A stretch of DNA of 64,000 nt from assembly GCF_004151235.1 (NCBI RefSeq), contig NZ_JUIV01000017.1, forward strand, positions 62,001 to 126,000. The letters are read 5' to 3'. A program made the translations under genes and the position numbers. The DNA is from Flavobacterium anhuiense (GTDB taxonomy: Bacteria > Bacteroidota > Bacteroidia > Flavobacteriales > Flavobacteriaceae). The notes under the pieces are model-generated. The model was not told where the DNA came from. It saw only the letters and a program-made list of their open reading frames with translations, and did not search any database. Shown here one piece after another: positions 45,032 through 54,141 of the stretch (the stretch's first letter is position 1; every line of letters begins with the position of its first letter).

Positions 45032-45157
45032 TTCGCCACGAATTTCACTAATTTACACTAATTTTTTTTTTATGCCACTCCCAATAGCTATCGGGATAAT
45101 GGATTTAAAATATTTTTTTCCTTTTAATTCGTGAAAATTGGCGAAATTCGTGGCGAA
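45032..45157. repeat. CACGAATT-word inverted repeat
   Basis: The left arm 45032-45061 (TTCGCCACGAATTTCACTAA) pairs imperfectly with the right arm 45123-45157 (ends AAATTCGTGGCGAA). It fills the gap between the RidA and ClC genes. Confidence 0.75.
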
Positions 45158-45174
45158 CTTTTTAGAATTCATTA

Positions 45175-46419
45175 ATGACTTCCTTAAATCCTAAACAATT
45201 CCTGCTTTCACTTCCTAAATGGATTCTTATCTGTGCTTTAGTAGGTATATTTTCAGGTTCTGCATCTGCTTTCTTTTTAGTTTCTCTAGAATGGGTTACG
45301 CAATTTAGAATTCAGCATGATTGGATTATCTGGCTTTTGCCTTTCGGCGGATTTTTGGTTGGATTGAGTTATTACTATTGGGGAGAATCGGTTACAAAAG
45401 GAAACAATCTTTTACTTGAAGAATATGAAAGTCCTAAAAAAGTCATTCCGTTTAAAATGGCACCTTTAGTTCTTTTAGGAACACTGCTTACCCATTTGTT
45501 TGGAGGATCTGCAGGACGAGAAGGCACAGCAGTTCAGATGGGAGGCGCAATTGCCGACCAATTTACCAAGTTTTTCAACCTCGATAATTCAGAACGCAGA
45601 ATTTTAATCATTCTAGGAATTAGTGCCGGATTTGCTTCTGTTTTTGGAACACCTCTCGCAGGAGCTATTTTCGCTTTAGAGGTTTTATATTTCAGTAAAA
45701 TCAATTTTAAAAGTATTCTGCTTTCTTTTCTAGTGGCTTATGCAGCGTACTTCACGGTAGAATTCTGGGAAATAAAACATACGCATTACAGTATTCCAAC
45801 AATTCCAGAACTTAGTTTAAACAATATTATTTTTACTCTAATTGTTGGGGCTTTATCAGGATTTGCTGCTTTATTATTTTCCAGAAGCACACATTTTTGG
45901 GGTTCGCTTTTTTCAAAAAACATTAAATATCCACCGCTTCGTCCTGTAATTGGCGGCGTAGTTTTAGCCATTGCCATTGCGGGTTTAGGATTTACAAAAT
46001 TCTCTGGATTAGGTGTTCCTGTTATTGTTGATTCTTTTTCAAATCCTAGCCAATGGTACGATTTTCTGCTTAAAATTTTATTTACAGGATTTACACTTGG
46101 AGCCGGTTTTAAAGGCGGAGAAGTAACTCCTTTATTCTTTGTTGGAGCTACTTTAGGAAGTGCTTTATCAACCGTAATTCCAATGCCAATTGCTCTTTTA
46201 GCAGGAATCGGATTTGTTGCTGTTTTCTCGGGCGCGACCCATACTCCTATCGCCTGCACGGTAATGGGAATGGAATTATTCGGAATTGCACCTGGAATCT
46301 TCATTGCTATCGCTTGTACAATTGCTTATTTTTCTTCTGGTTCTGTTGGAATTTACAAATCTCAGATTGTCAAGGGTGCGAAATACAAACTGTACCAGAG
46401 ATTAAATTCCAATTTTTAA
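45175..46419 (+). CDS. ClC-type anion transporter, possibly fluoride/proton (CLC-F) branch
   Basis: Protein of 414 residues with 10 or more membrane segments. The gating-glutamate motif GREG is present (Glu116 in GSAGREGTAVQMGG), but the usual Pro after it is Thr118, and at the anion-selectivity loop GSGIP is replaced by GNNLL at 76-80. Both changes are known from fluoride/proton antiporter CLCs, which export fluoride. The third family region is GIGFVAVFSGATHTPIACTV. Without an alignment the branch is an inference; membership in the ClC family is sure. It is a single gene. Confidence 0.88.
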   Translation: MTSLNPKQFLLSLPKWILICALVGIFSGSASAFFLVSLEWVTQFRIQHDWIIWLLPFGGFLVGLSYYYWGESVTKGNNLLLEEYESPKKVIPFKMAPLVLLGTLLTHLFGGSAGREGTAVQMGGAIADQFTKFFNLDNSERRILIILGISAGFASVFGTPLAGAIFALEVLYFSKINFKSILLSFLVAYAAYFTVEFWEIKHTHYSIPTIPELSLNNIIFTLIVGALSGFAALLFSRSTHFWGSLFSKNIKYPPLRPVIGGVVLAIAIAGLGFTKFSGLGVPVIVDSFSNPSQWYDFLLKILFTGFTLGAGFKGGEVTPLFFVGATLGSALSTVIPMPIALLAGIGFVAVFSGATHTPIACTVMGMELFGIAPGIFIAIACTIAYFSSGSVGIYKSQIVKGAKYKLYQRLNSNF

Positions 46420-46464
46420 AATTGCTACGCCTGTTCGCTAACGCTCGAGTCCAAATTCCAAATT

Positions 46465-46515
46465 GTACTGAGACTGACTACTAAAAAAACTGACCACTGG
46501 CTACTGCCACTTGAA
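46465..46515. repeat. ACTG-word repeat
   Basis: Reiterated ACTG words (GTACTGAGACTGACTAC, ACTGACCACTGGCTACTG) with a 7-9-base period lie in the gap between the ClC and nrnA genes. This is another small periodic-word stretch like the others in the window, without a clear second arm. Confidence 0.5.
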
Positions 46516-46565
46516 TACTAAAATTATTTTCAGCATTACATTAAAAAAATGTAAATTCGCACACT

Positions 46566-47570
46566 ATGAAAATACAAGATATTCAAGCGATTCAATTATT
46601 GCTTGCTACGCCAAAGAAAATCGCAATAATTCCGCACAGAGGACCAGATGGTGACGCCATGGGTTCTACTCTAGCTTTGTACCATTTTTTACTCAAAAAT
46701 AATCATCAGCCAACCGTTATTTCTCCAAATGATTTTCCTGATTTTTTAGCTTGGCTTCCAGGTTCAGAAACAGTAAAAGTCTATGAAAAAGACACTCAAA
46801 ACTGTATTAAAATATTAGAAGAAGCCGAACTTATTTTTACGCTAGATTTTAATGCTTTTCATCGCACTGGCGAAATGGAGCATACTCTCGCAAAACTTAC
46901 GGCTCCGTTTATCATGATCGATCATCATGAAAAACCTCATGATTATGCAGCTTATACGTATTCAGACACTTCTTACGGATCTACTTGCGAGATGGTTTAT
47001 AATTTTATTGCCTTTTTAAACAAAAAAGAAGATATCGATAAAACCATTGCCACTTGCATCTATACTGGAATTTTGACCGATTCTGGTTCTTTCCGTTTTC
47101 CAGGAACCACTGGAAACACGCATAGAATTATTGCAGAATTGATCGATTTAGGAGTCGAAAACACTCAAATTCCGGTATTGCTATACGATAATAGTTCTTT
47201 TAGCCGTTTGCAGTTATTGGGCCGTGCACTTCAAAACATGAAAATTTTCGAAGAACACAAAACCTCATACATGACGCTTACACAAGAAGAACTTGATTCG
47301 TTTAACTATGTAAAAGGTGATACTGAAGGAATTGTAAATTACGGATTAAGCATTCGCGGAATTGTTTTTACAGCCATATTTATTGAAAACAAAGAAGAAA
47401 AAATTATTAAAATTTCTTTCCGTTCTCAAGGAGGATTTGATGTTAACCAATTTGCAAGAGACCATTTTAACGGAGGCGGACACGTCAATGCAGCCGGAGG
47501 AAGATCTGAAGCTTCTATGGAAGAAACAATAAATAAATTTGAAGATTTAGTCAAAAAACTAAAATTATAA
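46566..47570 (+). CDS. nrnA: DHH phosphoesterase (NrnA-type oligoribonuclease/pAp phosphatase)
   Basis: Protein of 334 residues of the DHH/DHHA1 family. Metal ligands are seen in HRGPDGDAMGS (Asp28, Asp30), FTLDFN and the DHH motif at 119-121 (MIDHHEKP). The C-terminal DHHA1 domain has FNGGGHVNAAGGRS. NrnA proteins degrade very short RNAs and dephosphorylate pAp, a product of sulfate assimilation. It is the first gene of a tight four-gene unit with gldI and two prolyl isomerases (gaps 8, 15 and 30 bp). Confidence 0.88.
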   Translation: MKIQDIQAIQLLLATPKKIAIIPHRGPDGDAMGSTLALYHFLLKNNHQPTVISPNDFPDFLAWLPGSETVKVYEKDTQNCIKILEEAELIFTLDFNAFHRTGEMEHTLAKLTAPFIMIDHHEKPHDYAAYTYSDTSYGSTCEMVYNFIAFLNKKEDIDKTIATCIYTGILTDSGSFRFPGTTGNTHRIIAELIDLGVENTQIPVLLYDNSSFSRLQLLGRALQNMKIFEEHKTSYMTLTQEELDSFNYVKGDTEGIVNYGLSIRGIVFTAIFIENKEEKIIKISFRSQGGFDVNQFARDHFNGGGHVNAAGGRSEASMEETINKFEDLVKKLKL

Positions 47571-47578
47571 CCCAAATC

Positions 47579-48235
47579 ATGAATTACCTAAAACTTAGCA
47601 TTTATACTTTGCTTTTTACTGTTTTGTTAAGCAGCTGCAAGCATCATGAGGAAGCCAGAAGACCTATTTCTAGAGCTTCGGGAACATTCATGAAAAAATC
47701 GGCTGACCGAAATAAAAAGCTGGTGGCAAACGAAGAAGACGTCATTAAAAAAATAATCAAAAGCAATCCGAAAGTAAAATATTATGCCACTCCAAAAGGA
47801 TATTGGTTTTGCTATGAAGAAAAGAATGCAACAGAAACTTTGGCTCCTAGAAAAGGTGATATTGCTTACTTCAATATGGAAATAAAAGACATTAAAGGCA
47901 ATAGCATCTACTCGGAATCTGATCTTGGCCCACAAACCTATTATGTAGACAAACAAGACATTATGATGGGTTTACGTGACGGAATTAAAAGAATGCATAA
48001 AAATGAGACGGTTACATTTTTATTTCCATCGCATATGGCATACGGATATCACGGAGACAACAAAAAAATTGGTCCAAATGAATCTTTAATCGTTACGGTT
48101 ACACTTAGAAATTTTGTTCCAGATCCAACGGCTCAAACAGCAAAACCAGCTGCACAGTCTACTCAAACCGCAACACCAAAACCTGCAGTTGCAAAACCTG
48201 CAGCACCAGCTAAAAAAGACACATTAACTCAATAA
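47579..48235 (+). CDS. gldI: Gliding motility lipoprotein GldI, FKBP-type isomerase
   Basis: Protein of 218 residues with a lipoprotein signal (VLLSSC, lipid Cys20). The segment RRPISRASGTFMKKSADRNK and the FKBP-like domain (about 70-185, with FLFPSHMAYGYHGDNKKIGP) match GldI of Flavobacterium johnsoniae, which is needed for gliding and thought to fold gliding or type IX secretion proteins in the periplasm. The C-terminus is an Ala/Pro/Lys/Thr-rich tail (about 187-218). It is 8 bp after nrnA and is followed by two more prolyl isomerases. Confidence 0.92.
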   Translation: MNYLKLSIYTLLFTVLLSSCKHHEEARRPISRASGTFMKKSADRNKKLVANEEDVIKKIIKSNPKVKYYATPKGYWFCYEEKNATETLAPRKGDIAYFNMEIKDIKGNSIYSESDLGPQTYYVDKQDIMMGLRDGIKRMHKNETVTFLFPSHMAYGYHGDNKKIGPNESLIVTVTLRNFVPDPTAQTAKPAAQSTQTATPKPAVAKPAAPAKKDTLTQ

Positions 48236-48250
48236 AAACAATATCTTAAA

Positions 48251-49327
48251 ATGAAAAAGAGTATTTTATTATTACTAATAGCCGTAAGCTCATTTTATTC
48301 TTGTAAAGATGATCATAGTAATCTGCCAGATGGTTTATATGCCGATATCGAGACAAACAAAGGTCACATCATTGTAGAGCTTGATTATAAAAAAGCGCCG
48401 ATAACAGTAGCAAACTTTGTGACTTTAGCTGAAGGCAAAAACGAGTTTGTAACACATGAACAATTAAAAAACAAACCCTTTTTTGATGGTTTAAAATTTC
48501 ATAGAGTTATTGAAAGTTTTATGATCCAAACTGGTGATCCATTGGGAACTGGTTCTGGAGATACTGGTTATAAATTTAAAGACGAATTCTCAGATCTAAA
48601 ATTTGACAAAGCTGGAGTTTTAGCAATGGCTAATAACGGTCCAGGCACAAACAGCAGCCAATTTTTTATTACTCACGTAGAAACTCCTTGGCTAGATAAT
48701 TTGCACACTATTTTTGGTCATGTGGTAAGCGCTAAAGATCAGGAAGTGGTAAATAAAGTGGTTCAAGGCGACAATATTGTTTCTGTTACAATCATCAGAA
48801 ATGGTGAAGCAGCGAAAAAATTTGATGCTGTAAAAGTATTCCATGATTATTTTGCTGACATCGCAAAAGAGCAGCAGAAATATGCTGGAGTTCAAAAAGA
48901 AAAAGTGGATTCTTATGCCACTTTAAAAACAAAAGCAACTAAAACTGCAAGCGGTTTAGAATATACAATTACAGAAAAAGGAAATGGTAAAAAACCTGCT
49001 GCAGGAAGCCAAATCTACATTAGCTACGCAGGTTTCCTTGAAAACGGAACTTTGTTTGACACTAGCATTGAAGAAGTGGCAAAACAATTCGGAAAATTTG
49101 ATCCAGCTAGAGCAGCACAAGGCGGCTACCAGCCAATTCAATTTCAAGCTGGGAAAAAAGACGGTTTAATTCCTGGTTTTATCGAAGGGGTTGAACAATT
49201 ATCTTTTGGAGACAAAGCTGTTCTTTTCATTCCATCTCACTTAGCTTATGGAGCAACTGGTGCTGGAGGTGTAATTCCGCCAAACGCTAATATTATTTTC
49301 GAAATCCAGATTTCAGATAAAAAATAA
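48251..49327 (+). CDS. Cyclophilin-FKBP fusion prolyl isomerase, lipoprotein
   Basis: Protein of 358 residues with a lipoprotein signal (SSFYSC, lipid Cys18). Residues about 28-195 are a cyclophilin domain (FHRVIESFMIQTGDPLGTGS, TNSSQFFITHVETPWLDNLH) and residues about 230-358 an FKBP domain (GSQIYISYAGFLENGTLFDT, FIPSHLAYGATGAGGVIPPN). Both classes of prolyl isomerase are therefore joined in one chain, an uncommon arrangement outside some bacteria and protists. It lies between gldI and a paralogue. Likely periplasmic, helping fold exported proteins. Confidence 0.92.
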   Translation: MKKSILLLLIAVSSFYSCKDDHSNLPDGLYADIETNKGHIIVELDYKKAPITVANFVTLAEGKNEFVTHEQLKNKPFFDGLKFHRVIESFMIQTGDPLGTGSGDTGYKFKDEFSDLKFDKAGVLAMANNGPGTNSSQFFITHVETPWLDNLHTIFGHVVSAKDQEVVNKVVQGDNIVSVTIIRNGEAAKKFDAVKVFHDYFADIAKEQQKYAGVQKEKVDSYATLKTKATKTASGLEYTITEKGNGKKPAAGSQIYISYAGFLENGTLFDTSIEEVAKQFGKFDPARAAQGGYQPIQFQAGKKDGLIPGFIEGVEQLSFGDKAVLFIPSHLAYGATGAGGVIPPNANIIFEIQISDKK

Positions 49328-49357
49328 TCGAATTATAGACTTAAAAATTAAAAAGCA

Positions 49358-50485
49358 ATGAAATTTAAATTTCTGTTTTTATTTTGTTTAGCAATAGTAA
49401 ATATTCAGGCCCAAACCAAAAAGCCTGCTGCTAAACCAGCAACCAAACCTACAAGCAAAGTCGCAGCTACAACAGCAAACCCAGGCGATGGAATTTTTGC
49501 AACAATTTCTACTACAAAAGGAGATATTGTTCTTTCTTTAGAATATGTAAAAGCTCCTGTTACAGTAGCAAACTTTATTACTTTGGCAGAAGGTACAAAT
49601 CCTAATGTTAAGGCGTCTCTTAAAGGAAAACCATTTTATAACGGATTAAAATTTCACAGAGTTATTAATGATTTCATGATTCAAGGTGGTGATCCTGAAG
49701 GAAATGGTACTGGAGGTCCTGGATATTCTTTTAAAGATGAATTTGTAGACGATTTGAAATTTGAAAAAGGCGGTGTGCTGGCAATGGCAAATTCTGGTCC
49801 TGCAACAAACGGAAGCCAATTTTTCATTACACATAAAGATACGCCTTGGTTAAACGGAAAACACACTATTTTTGGACACGTAGTTTCTGGAATGGACGTT
49901 GTAAATAAAATTGTTCAGGATGATGTAATGACAAAAATCGTTATTACACGTAAAGGTGCAGCTGCAAAGAAATTTGACGCTTTAAAAGTTTTAAGCGATG
50001 ATGTAAAAAAAGAAGCCGCTAAAAAAGAAGAAGCAAAAAAAGTAGTAACTGCTAAAGCTGCTTATTTTAAAGACTTGAAAGCAAAAGCAACTGCAACTTC
50101 TACCGGTTTAAAATATGTAGTAACGCAAAAAGGAACAGGCGTTAAAGGTGCTGAAGGTTCTACAATTTATTTCCATTATGCTGGATACTTTGAAGATGGA
50201 AGTTTATTTGACAGCAGCATGGCTCCAGTAGCAAAAACCTACGGAAAATATGATGCAAACAGAGATGCACAAGGCGGTTACAAAGCTTTCCCTTTTACAG
50301 TTGGTAAAAAAGATGGTATGATTCCTGGTTTTATTGAAGCCCTTGATATGATGACAGACGGAGAAAAAGCAACTTTCTTCTTGCCTTCAAATTTAGCGTA
50401 TGGAGAAAAAGGTGCTGGCGGTGTAATTCCTCCAAATGCAACTCTGATTTTTGAAATTGAAACGTATCAAAATCAGCCTAATTAA
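49358..50485 (+). CDS. Second cyclophilin-FKBP fusion prolyl isomerase
   Basis: Protein of 375 residues, a paralogue of the preceding gene, with a normal signal peptide (about 1-19, ends NIQAQ) instead of a lipobox, so probably soluble in the periplasm. An Ala/Lys/Pro/Thr linker precedes the cyclophilin domain (about 45-215, FHRVINDFMIQGGDPEGNGT, TNGSQFFITHKDTPWLNGKH). The FKBP domain follows at about 255-372 (GSTIYFHYAGYFEDGSLFDS, FLPSNLAYGEKGAGGVIPPN), after a Lys/Ala/Glu-rich helix. A tandem duplication with different anchoring is the simplest explanation. Confidence 0.92.
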   Translation: MKFKFLFLFCLAIVNIQAQTKKPAAKPATKPTSKVAATTANPGDGIFATISTTKGDIVLSLEYVKAPVTVANFITLAEGTNPNVKASLKGKPFYNGLKFHRVINDFMIQGGDPEGNGTGGPGYSFKDEFVDDLKFEKGGVLAMANSGPATNGSQFFITHKDTPWLNGKHTIFGHVVSGMDVVNKIVQDDVMTKIVITRKGAAAKKFDALKVLSDDVKKEAAKKEEAKKVVTAKAAYFKDLKAKATATSTGLKYVVTQKGTGVKGAEGSTIYFHYAGYFEDGSLFDSSMAPVAKTYGKYDANRDAQGGYKAFPFTVGKKDGMIPGFIEALDMMTDGEKATFFLPSNLAYGEKGAGGVIPPNATLIFEIETYQNQPN

Positions 50486-50518
50486 TTAGAAAAGAGAAGA
50501 TTTGTTCTTCATAAATAT

Positions 50519-50553
50519 AAAAAGCCATCAGAATTATTTTTGATGGCTTTTTA
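50519..50553 (+). terminator. Terminator of the gldI operon
   Basis: AAAAGCCATCAGAA and TTTTTGATGGCTTTTT form a hairpin with a U run, 34 bp after the last stop codon. It marks the end of the nrnA-gldI-isomerase unit. Confidence 0.85.
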
Positions 50554-50708
50554 TATTTTTCAGCATTTTCACTTTTTAAAGAATTCTTAATTCAAGAGTT
50601 TAAAAATCGATTTTGTTGCCATTTAATTACTATTTTCAACATAGTACGATAGAATCCTAAACAAAATAGCTTACCTTTGCCGGCTTAATTTTTTAAAACA
50701 GATAATTT

Positions 50709-51608
50709 ATGACGTCGCAAAATAATGTATTAAAAGGTGTTTTTCTTGTTGCTTTGGGAGCAACCACTTACGGAATGTTGGCCACATTTGTAAAAATGGC
50801 TTATTCTGAAGGATACACAACTGCAGAAGTCACAACCTCACAATTTATTTACGGAATTCTAGGTATTCTTATAATCAATCTTTTTCAGCGTATTAAAAAC
50901 AAAAATACAGCTGTAAAAGCTTCTCCTAAAAATATTTTCAATTTAATGCTTGCAGGAACTTCACTAGGAATGACTAGTTTATTTTACTATTTGGCTGTAA
51001 AATATATTCCTGTTTCTATCGGAATCGTTTTATTAATGCAAACCGTTTGGATGGGAGTTTTATTAGAAATGATTCTAGAAAAAAAATTGCCTTCAAAACA
51101 AAAGGTAATTGCGGTAGTTATAGTGCTTTTTGGAACTGTTTTAGCAACCAATATTATCAATAATGATATCGAATTAGATTGGAGAGGTTTAGTTTGGGGA
51201 ATGCTGGCCGCAGCTTCTTTCACTACAACAATGTTTACTGCTAATCGCGTTGCAACCGAAATTTCGTCAGCGCAAAGAAGCCTTTACATGCTTTTGGGAG
51301 GTGCTGTTATTGTATTTTCTTTTGCTTTTGCAACGCAAGTAACTGCCTTTAATCTTGAAATCTTTTTAAAATGGGGAATTGTATTATCATTATTCGGTAC
51401 TATCATTCCGCCGCTTTTAATGACTGCTGGATTTCCTTTAACTGGAATTGGATTAGGAAGTATTGTTTCTGCGCTTGAACTGCCAGTTTCTGTAATGATG
51501 GCGTATATTTTATTAAACGAAAAAGTAATCTTTTCTCAATGGGTTGGAATTGTGTTGATCATTCTAGCCATTATTATTATGAATGTAAATTTCAAACCAA
51601 AAAGATAA
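50709..51608 (+). CDS. EamA/DMT-family membrane transporter
   Basis: Protein of 299 residues with about 10 membrane segments in two EamA repeats (residues about 8-140 and 155-295). The first repeat has GVFLVALGATTYGMLATFVK, the second WRGLVWGMLAAASFTTTMFT, and the C-terminus has SALELPVSVMMAYILLNEKV and FSQWVGIVLIILAI, typical of drug/metabolite transporters. The substrate is not known. A TACCTTTG minus-7 box lies at 50672-50679. Single gene. Confidence 0.85.
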   Translation: MTSQNNVLKGVFLVALGATTYGMLATFVKMAYSEGYTTAEVTTSQFIYGILGILIINLFQRIKNKNTAVKASPKNIFNLMLAGTSLGMTSLFYYLAVKYIPVSIGIVLLMQTVWMGVLLEMILEKKLPSKQKVIAVVIVLFGTVLATNIINNDIELDWRGLVWGMLAAASFTTTMFTANRVATEISSAQRSLYMLLGGAVIVFSFAFATQVTAFNLEIFLKWGIVLSLFGTIIPPLLMTAGFPLTGIGLGSIVSALELPVSVMMAYILLNEKVIFSQWVGIVLIILAIIIMNVNFKPKR

Positions 51609-51695
51609 CTCCAAATAAGCATTATTAAAAAAAACAGTTATGTAATGCAATAATTGTTAATTTTTTTATAATTTCGTGATAAACAATTAAATATC

Positions 51696-52052
51696 ATGAT
51701 TTTACCTTGGCATTTATATTTAATGGCTTGCTTATATATTCTTGCTGGGATAAATCATTTTAGAAGTCCTGGAATGTACATAAAAATCATTCCGCCCGCA
51801 TTAAAAAACCCCAAATTAATAAATATTTTAAGTGGTGCCGCCGAAATCATTTTAGGCATCTTTCTGCTCCTGCCTTTTTCATCACATTTTGCCGCCTGGG
51901 GAATTATAATGCTATTAATTGCTGTATTTCCTGCTAATTTGTACATGTTTCAAAATAAAAAAGCAGGTTTTGGTTTACCAAGATGGATTTTATTTGTACG
52001 TTTGCCCTTACAAATTGTTTTAATTTATTGGGCTTACCAATATACATTCTAA
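51696..52052 (+). CDS. DoxX-like membrane protein
   Basis: Protein of 118 residues with four membrane segments. WHLYLMACLYILAGINHFRS and LSGAAEIILGIFLLLPFSSH, followed by a Pro-containing loop and LFVRLPLQIVLIYWAY, match DoxX-family membrane proteins. Members are found in thiosulfate oxidation and oxidative-stress complexes, but most are uncharacterised. It is followed after 26 bp by the aquaporin, perhaps one transcript. Confidence 0.78.
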   Translation: MILPWHLYLMACLYILAGINHFRSPGMYIKIIPPALKNPKLINILSGAAEIILGIFLLLPFSSHFAAWGIIMLLIAVFPANLYMFQNKKAGFGLPRWILFVRLPLQIVLIYWAYQYTF

Positions 52053-52078
52053 ACATTTAACCATTAAATTATTTTATT

Positions 52079-52786
52079 ATGAAAAAATTATTTGCAGAGT
52101 TTTTTGGGACTTATTGGCTTGTTTTTGGCGGATGCGGAAGCGCAATTTTTGCTGCTGGAATTCCAGATTTAGGAATCGGATTTGCGGGTGTTGCTTTAGC
52201 TTTTGGTTTAACGGTACTTACCATGGCATACGCTGTTGGTCATATTTCTGGCGGTCATTTTAATCCAGCGGTTTCTTTTGGTTTGTGGGCAGGCGGAAGA
52301 TTTTCTGGTAAAGATCTTATTCCGTACATCATTGCACAATGTGTTGGAGCTGCTGCTGCTGCCGGAACTTTATACACAATAGCTTCTGGAAAAGCTGGTT
52401 TTGCAATAGACAACACAAAAGCTGGTGCCTTTGCATCTAATGGTTTTGGAGCTTTTTCTCCTGATGGTTATTCATTACAGTCTGCTTTTATTGCAGAATT
52501 TGTACTTACTTTATTCTTCTTATTAGTGATCTTAGGAGCTACTGATAAATTTGCAAATGGCAGATTTGCAGGAATTGCAATTGGTTTAGCTTTGACATTA
52601 ATACACTTAATCAGTATTCCAATTACAAATACTTCTGTAAACCCTGCGAGATCATTATCTCAAGCTATTTTTGTTGGAGGAGAGCCATTATCTCAGGTTT
52701 GGCTGTTTTGGATCGCCCCTATTCTTGGTGCATTAGCGGCTGGTTTCCTTTATAAGACACTGCTTCAAAATCATGCTGAAGCATAA
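52079..52786 (+). CDS. aqpZ: Aquaporin Z-like water channel
   Basis: Protein of 235 residues with six membrane segments and two NPA motifs, at 62-64 (GGHFNPAVSFG) and 188-190 (SVNPARSLSQ). The residues lining the narrow filter fit a water channel: Phe42, His176 and Arg191, while Asp residues of glycerol channels are absent at the second NPA. It allows fast water flow across the inner membrane. It stands between a DoxX-like and a GlsB-like gene. Confidence 0.93.
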   Translation: MKKLFAEFFGTYWLVFGGCGSAIFAAGIPDLGIGFAGVALAFGLTVLTMAYAVGHISGGHFNPAVSFGLWAGGRFSGKDLIPYIIAQCVGAAAAAGTLYTIASGKAGFAIDNTKAGAFASNGFGAFSPDGYSLQSAFIAEFVLTLFFLLVILGATDKFANGRFAGIAIGLALTLIHLISIPITNTSVNPARSLSQAIFVGGEPLSQVWLFWIAPILGALAAGFLYKTLLQNHAEA

Positions 52787-52825
52787 AAAGAAAAAGTCGA
52801 CATATCATCAAAAAAAAAATAAAAT

Positions 52826-53065
52826 ATGGAATTTTTATATTTCTTACTTATAGGTGCCATTTCTGGATGGCTAGCTGGACAAATCTGGAAAGGTTCTGGT
52901 TTTGGATTACTTGGCAATATCATTGTTGGAATCATAGGCGGATTTATCGGAGGATGGATCGCCGGAAAACTTGGTATTGGAGGCGGAGGCCTTCTATGGC
53001 AAATTCTGATTGCCGTAGGTGGTGCTTGGGTTTTATTATTTATAATCAGCCTCATCAAAAAATAA
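52826..53065 (+). CDS. GlsB/YeaQ/YmgE-type membrane stress protein
   Basis: Protein of 79 residues with three membrane segments: FLYFLLIGAISGWLAGQIWK, then GNIIVGIIGGFIGGWIAGKL and the last near 60-76. Gly-rich loops such as GIGGGGLLW are typical of the GlsB/YeaQ/YmgE transglycosylase-associated family, often induced by stress. Precise function is not known. It lies 39 bp after aqpZ, so it may share its transcript. Confidence 0.85.
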   Translation: MEFLYFLLIGAISGWLAGQIWKGSGFGLLGNIIVGIIGGFIGGWIAGKLGIGGGGLLWQILIAVGGAWVLLFIISLIKK

Positions 53066-53099
53066 TAGCCAATTAGTTGGTACATAATTGAAAACGAAA

Positions 53100-53139
53100 G
53101 AGAAAATCTGATATATTTATATTTGATTTTCTCTTTTTT
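53100..53139 (+). terminator. Terminator after the GlsB-like gene
   Basis: GAGAAAATC (53100-53108) pairs with GATTTTCTC (53125-53133), followed by six U. It places the upstream edge of the next gene's transcript after 53139, which supports the start at 53193 for that gene. Confidence 0.85.
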
Positions 53140-53192
53140 GTTTGGATAAAATCGACAAGAAAATTCTATTTCAACTCAAATATGTATGTATT

Positions 53193-54020
53193 ATGAACGA
53201 AATCATTTCTTACTTCAGTACGATTCCGTCGTCGCATAGAAGCCTTATTCTAGTTGGCGGCATTACGATTTTTTGGCTTATTGAAAACAGTTTTCCCTTG
53301 TTTAAAATGCAATACAAGAAATGGCCTCATGCAGGGATAAACTTCTTTTTTACCTTTACAACCATTGTGGTCAATTTTATTCTTGCGTTTATTTTAATAA
53401 AAACCGCGGCGTGGACAATCGAAAATAATTTTGGAATTCTGCAATGGCTTCCGCAAATACCAATTTGGCTTTATACCATAATTGGCTTATTGCTTTTGGA
53501 TTTAATTGGAGCTTATTTAGTTCATTTGATCGAACATAAAGTAAAAATTCTGTGGCAATTTCATTTGGTGCATCATACCGACACTTGGATTGATACTACT
53601 TCAGCAAACAGGCATCATCCAGGAGAAAGTGTTGTTCGTTTTGTTTTTACCACTTTAGGTGTTTTAATTGTTGGATCACCCATGTGGATGGTTTTTCTCT
53701 ATCAGTCATTATCTGTTATTGCTTCACAATTTAATCACGCCAATATTTCGCTTCCAGAAAAATTAGACGTTTTCTTAAGCTATTTTATTGTTTCTCCGAA
53801 TATGCATAAAGTGCATCATCATTATGTATTGCCATACACAGATAGTAATTATGGAAATATTTTTTCTGTTTGGGACAGGCTTTTTGGAACTTTCACTTAT
53901 TTGCCAAAAGATCAACTTATATACGGTGTAGATACTCATATGCTCCCAGAAGAAAATAATGAATTGAAGAATCTGCTAAAAATTCCATTTCAAAAATCAA
54001 GATCCTTTAAAAACAGCTAA
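53193..54020 (+). CDS. Sterol desaturase/fatty acid hydroxylase family membrane protein
   Basis: About 275 residues from the ATG at 53193. An earlier ATG at 53142 in frame would begin inside the tail of a terminator. Several membrane segments are followed by the conserved His clusters of the family: HLIEHKVKILWQFHLVHHTD, RHHPGE, FNHAN and HKVHHHY, which bind two iron atoms. Members hydroxylate or desaturate lipids, and in flavobacteria related enzymes act on carotenoids or fatty acids. Substrate unknown. Confidence 0.88.
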   Translation: MNEIISYFSTIPSSHRSLILVGGITIFWLIENSFPLFKMQYKKWPHAGINFFFTFTTIVVNFILAFILIKTAAWTIENNFGILQWLPQIPIWLYTIIGLLLLDLIGAYLVHLIEHKVKILWQFHLVHHTDTWIDTTSANRHHPGESVVRFVFTTLGVLIVGSPMWMVFLYQSLSVIASQFNHANISLPEKLDVFLSYFIVSPNMHKVHHHYVLPYTDSNYGNIFSVWDRLFGTFTYLPKDQLIYGVDTHMLPEENNELKNLLKIPFQKSRSFKNS

Positions 54021-54141
54021 ATTCTCTAAAAAAAGTGCACTTTACTGAAACAACTTATTATTTTTTTTTTTAATATTGATACAAGAATTGAAAATCAATC
54101 TATTAATAATTAACACCCTATTTTGAATTAATTTTCACGAG

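Noticed and set aside
45786..46304. A 172-codon open frame on the minus strand inside the ClC gene
   Set aside because: It is the antisense of a strongly conserved membrane protein, with Pro/Lys-rich low-complexity composition caused by the opposite strand and no recognisable motif.
52771..53085. A 104-codon minus-strand frame opposite the GlsB-like gene
   Set aside because: Pro-rich antisense shadow of a Gly-rich membrane protein.
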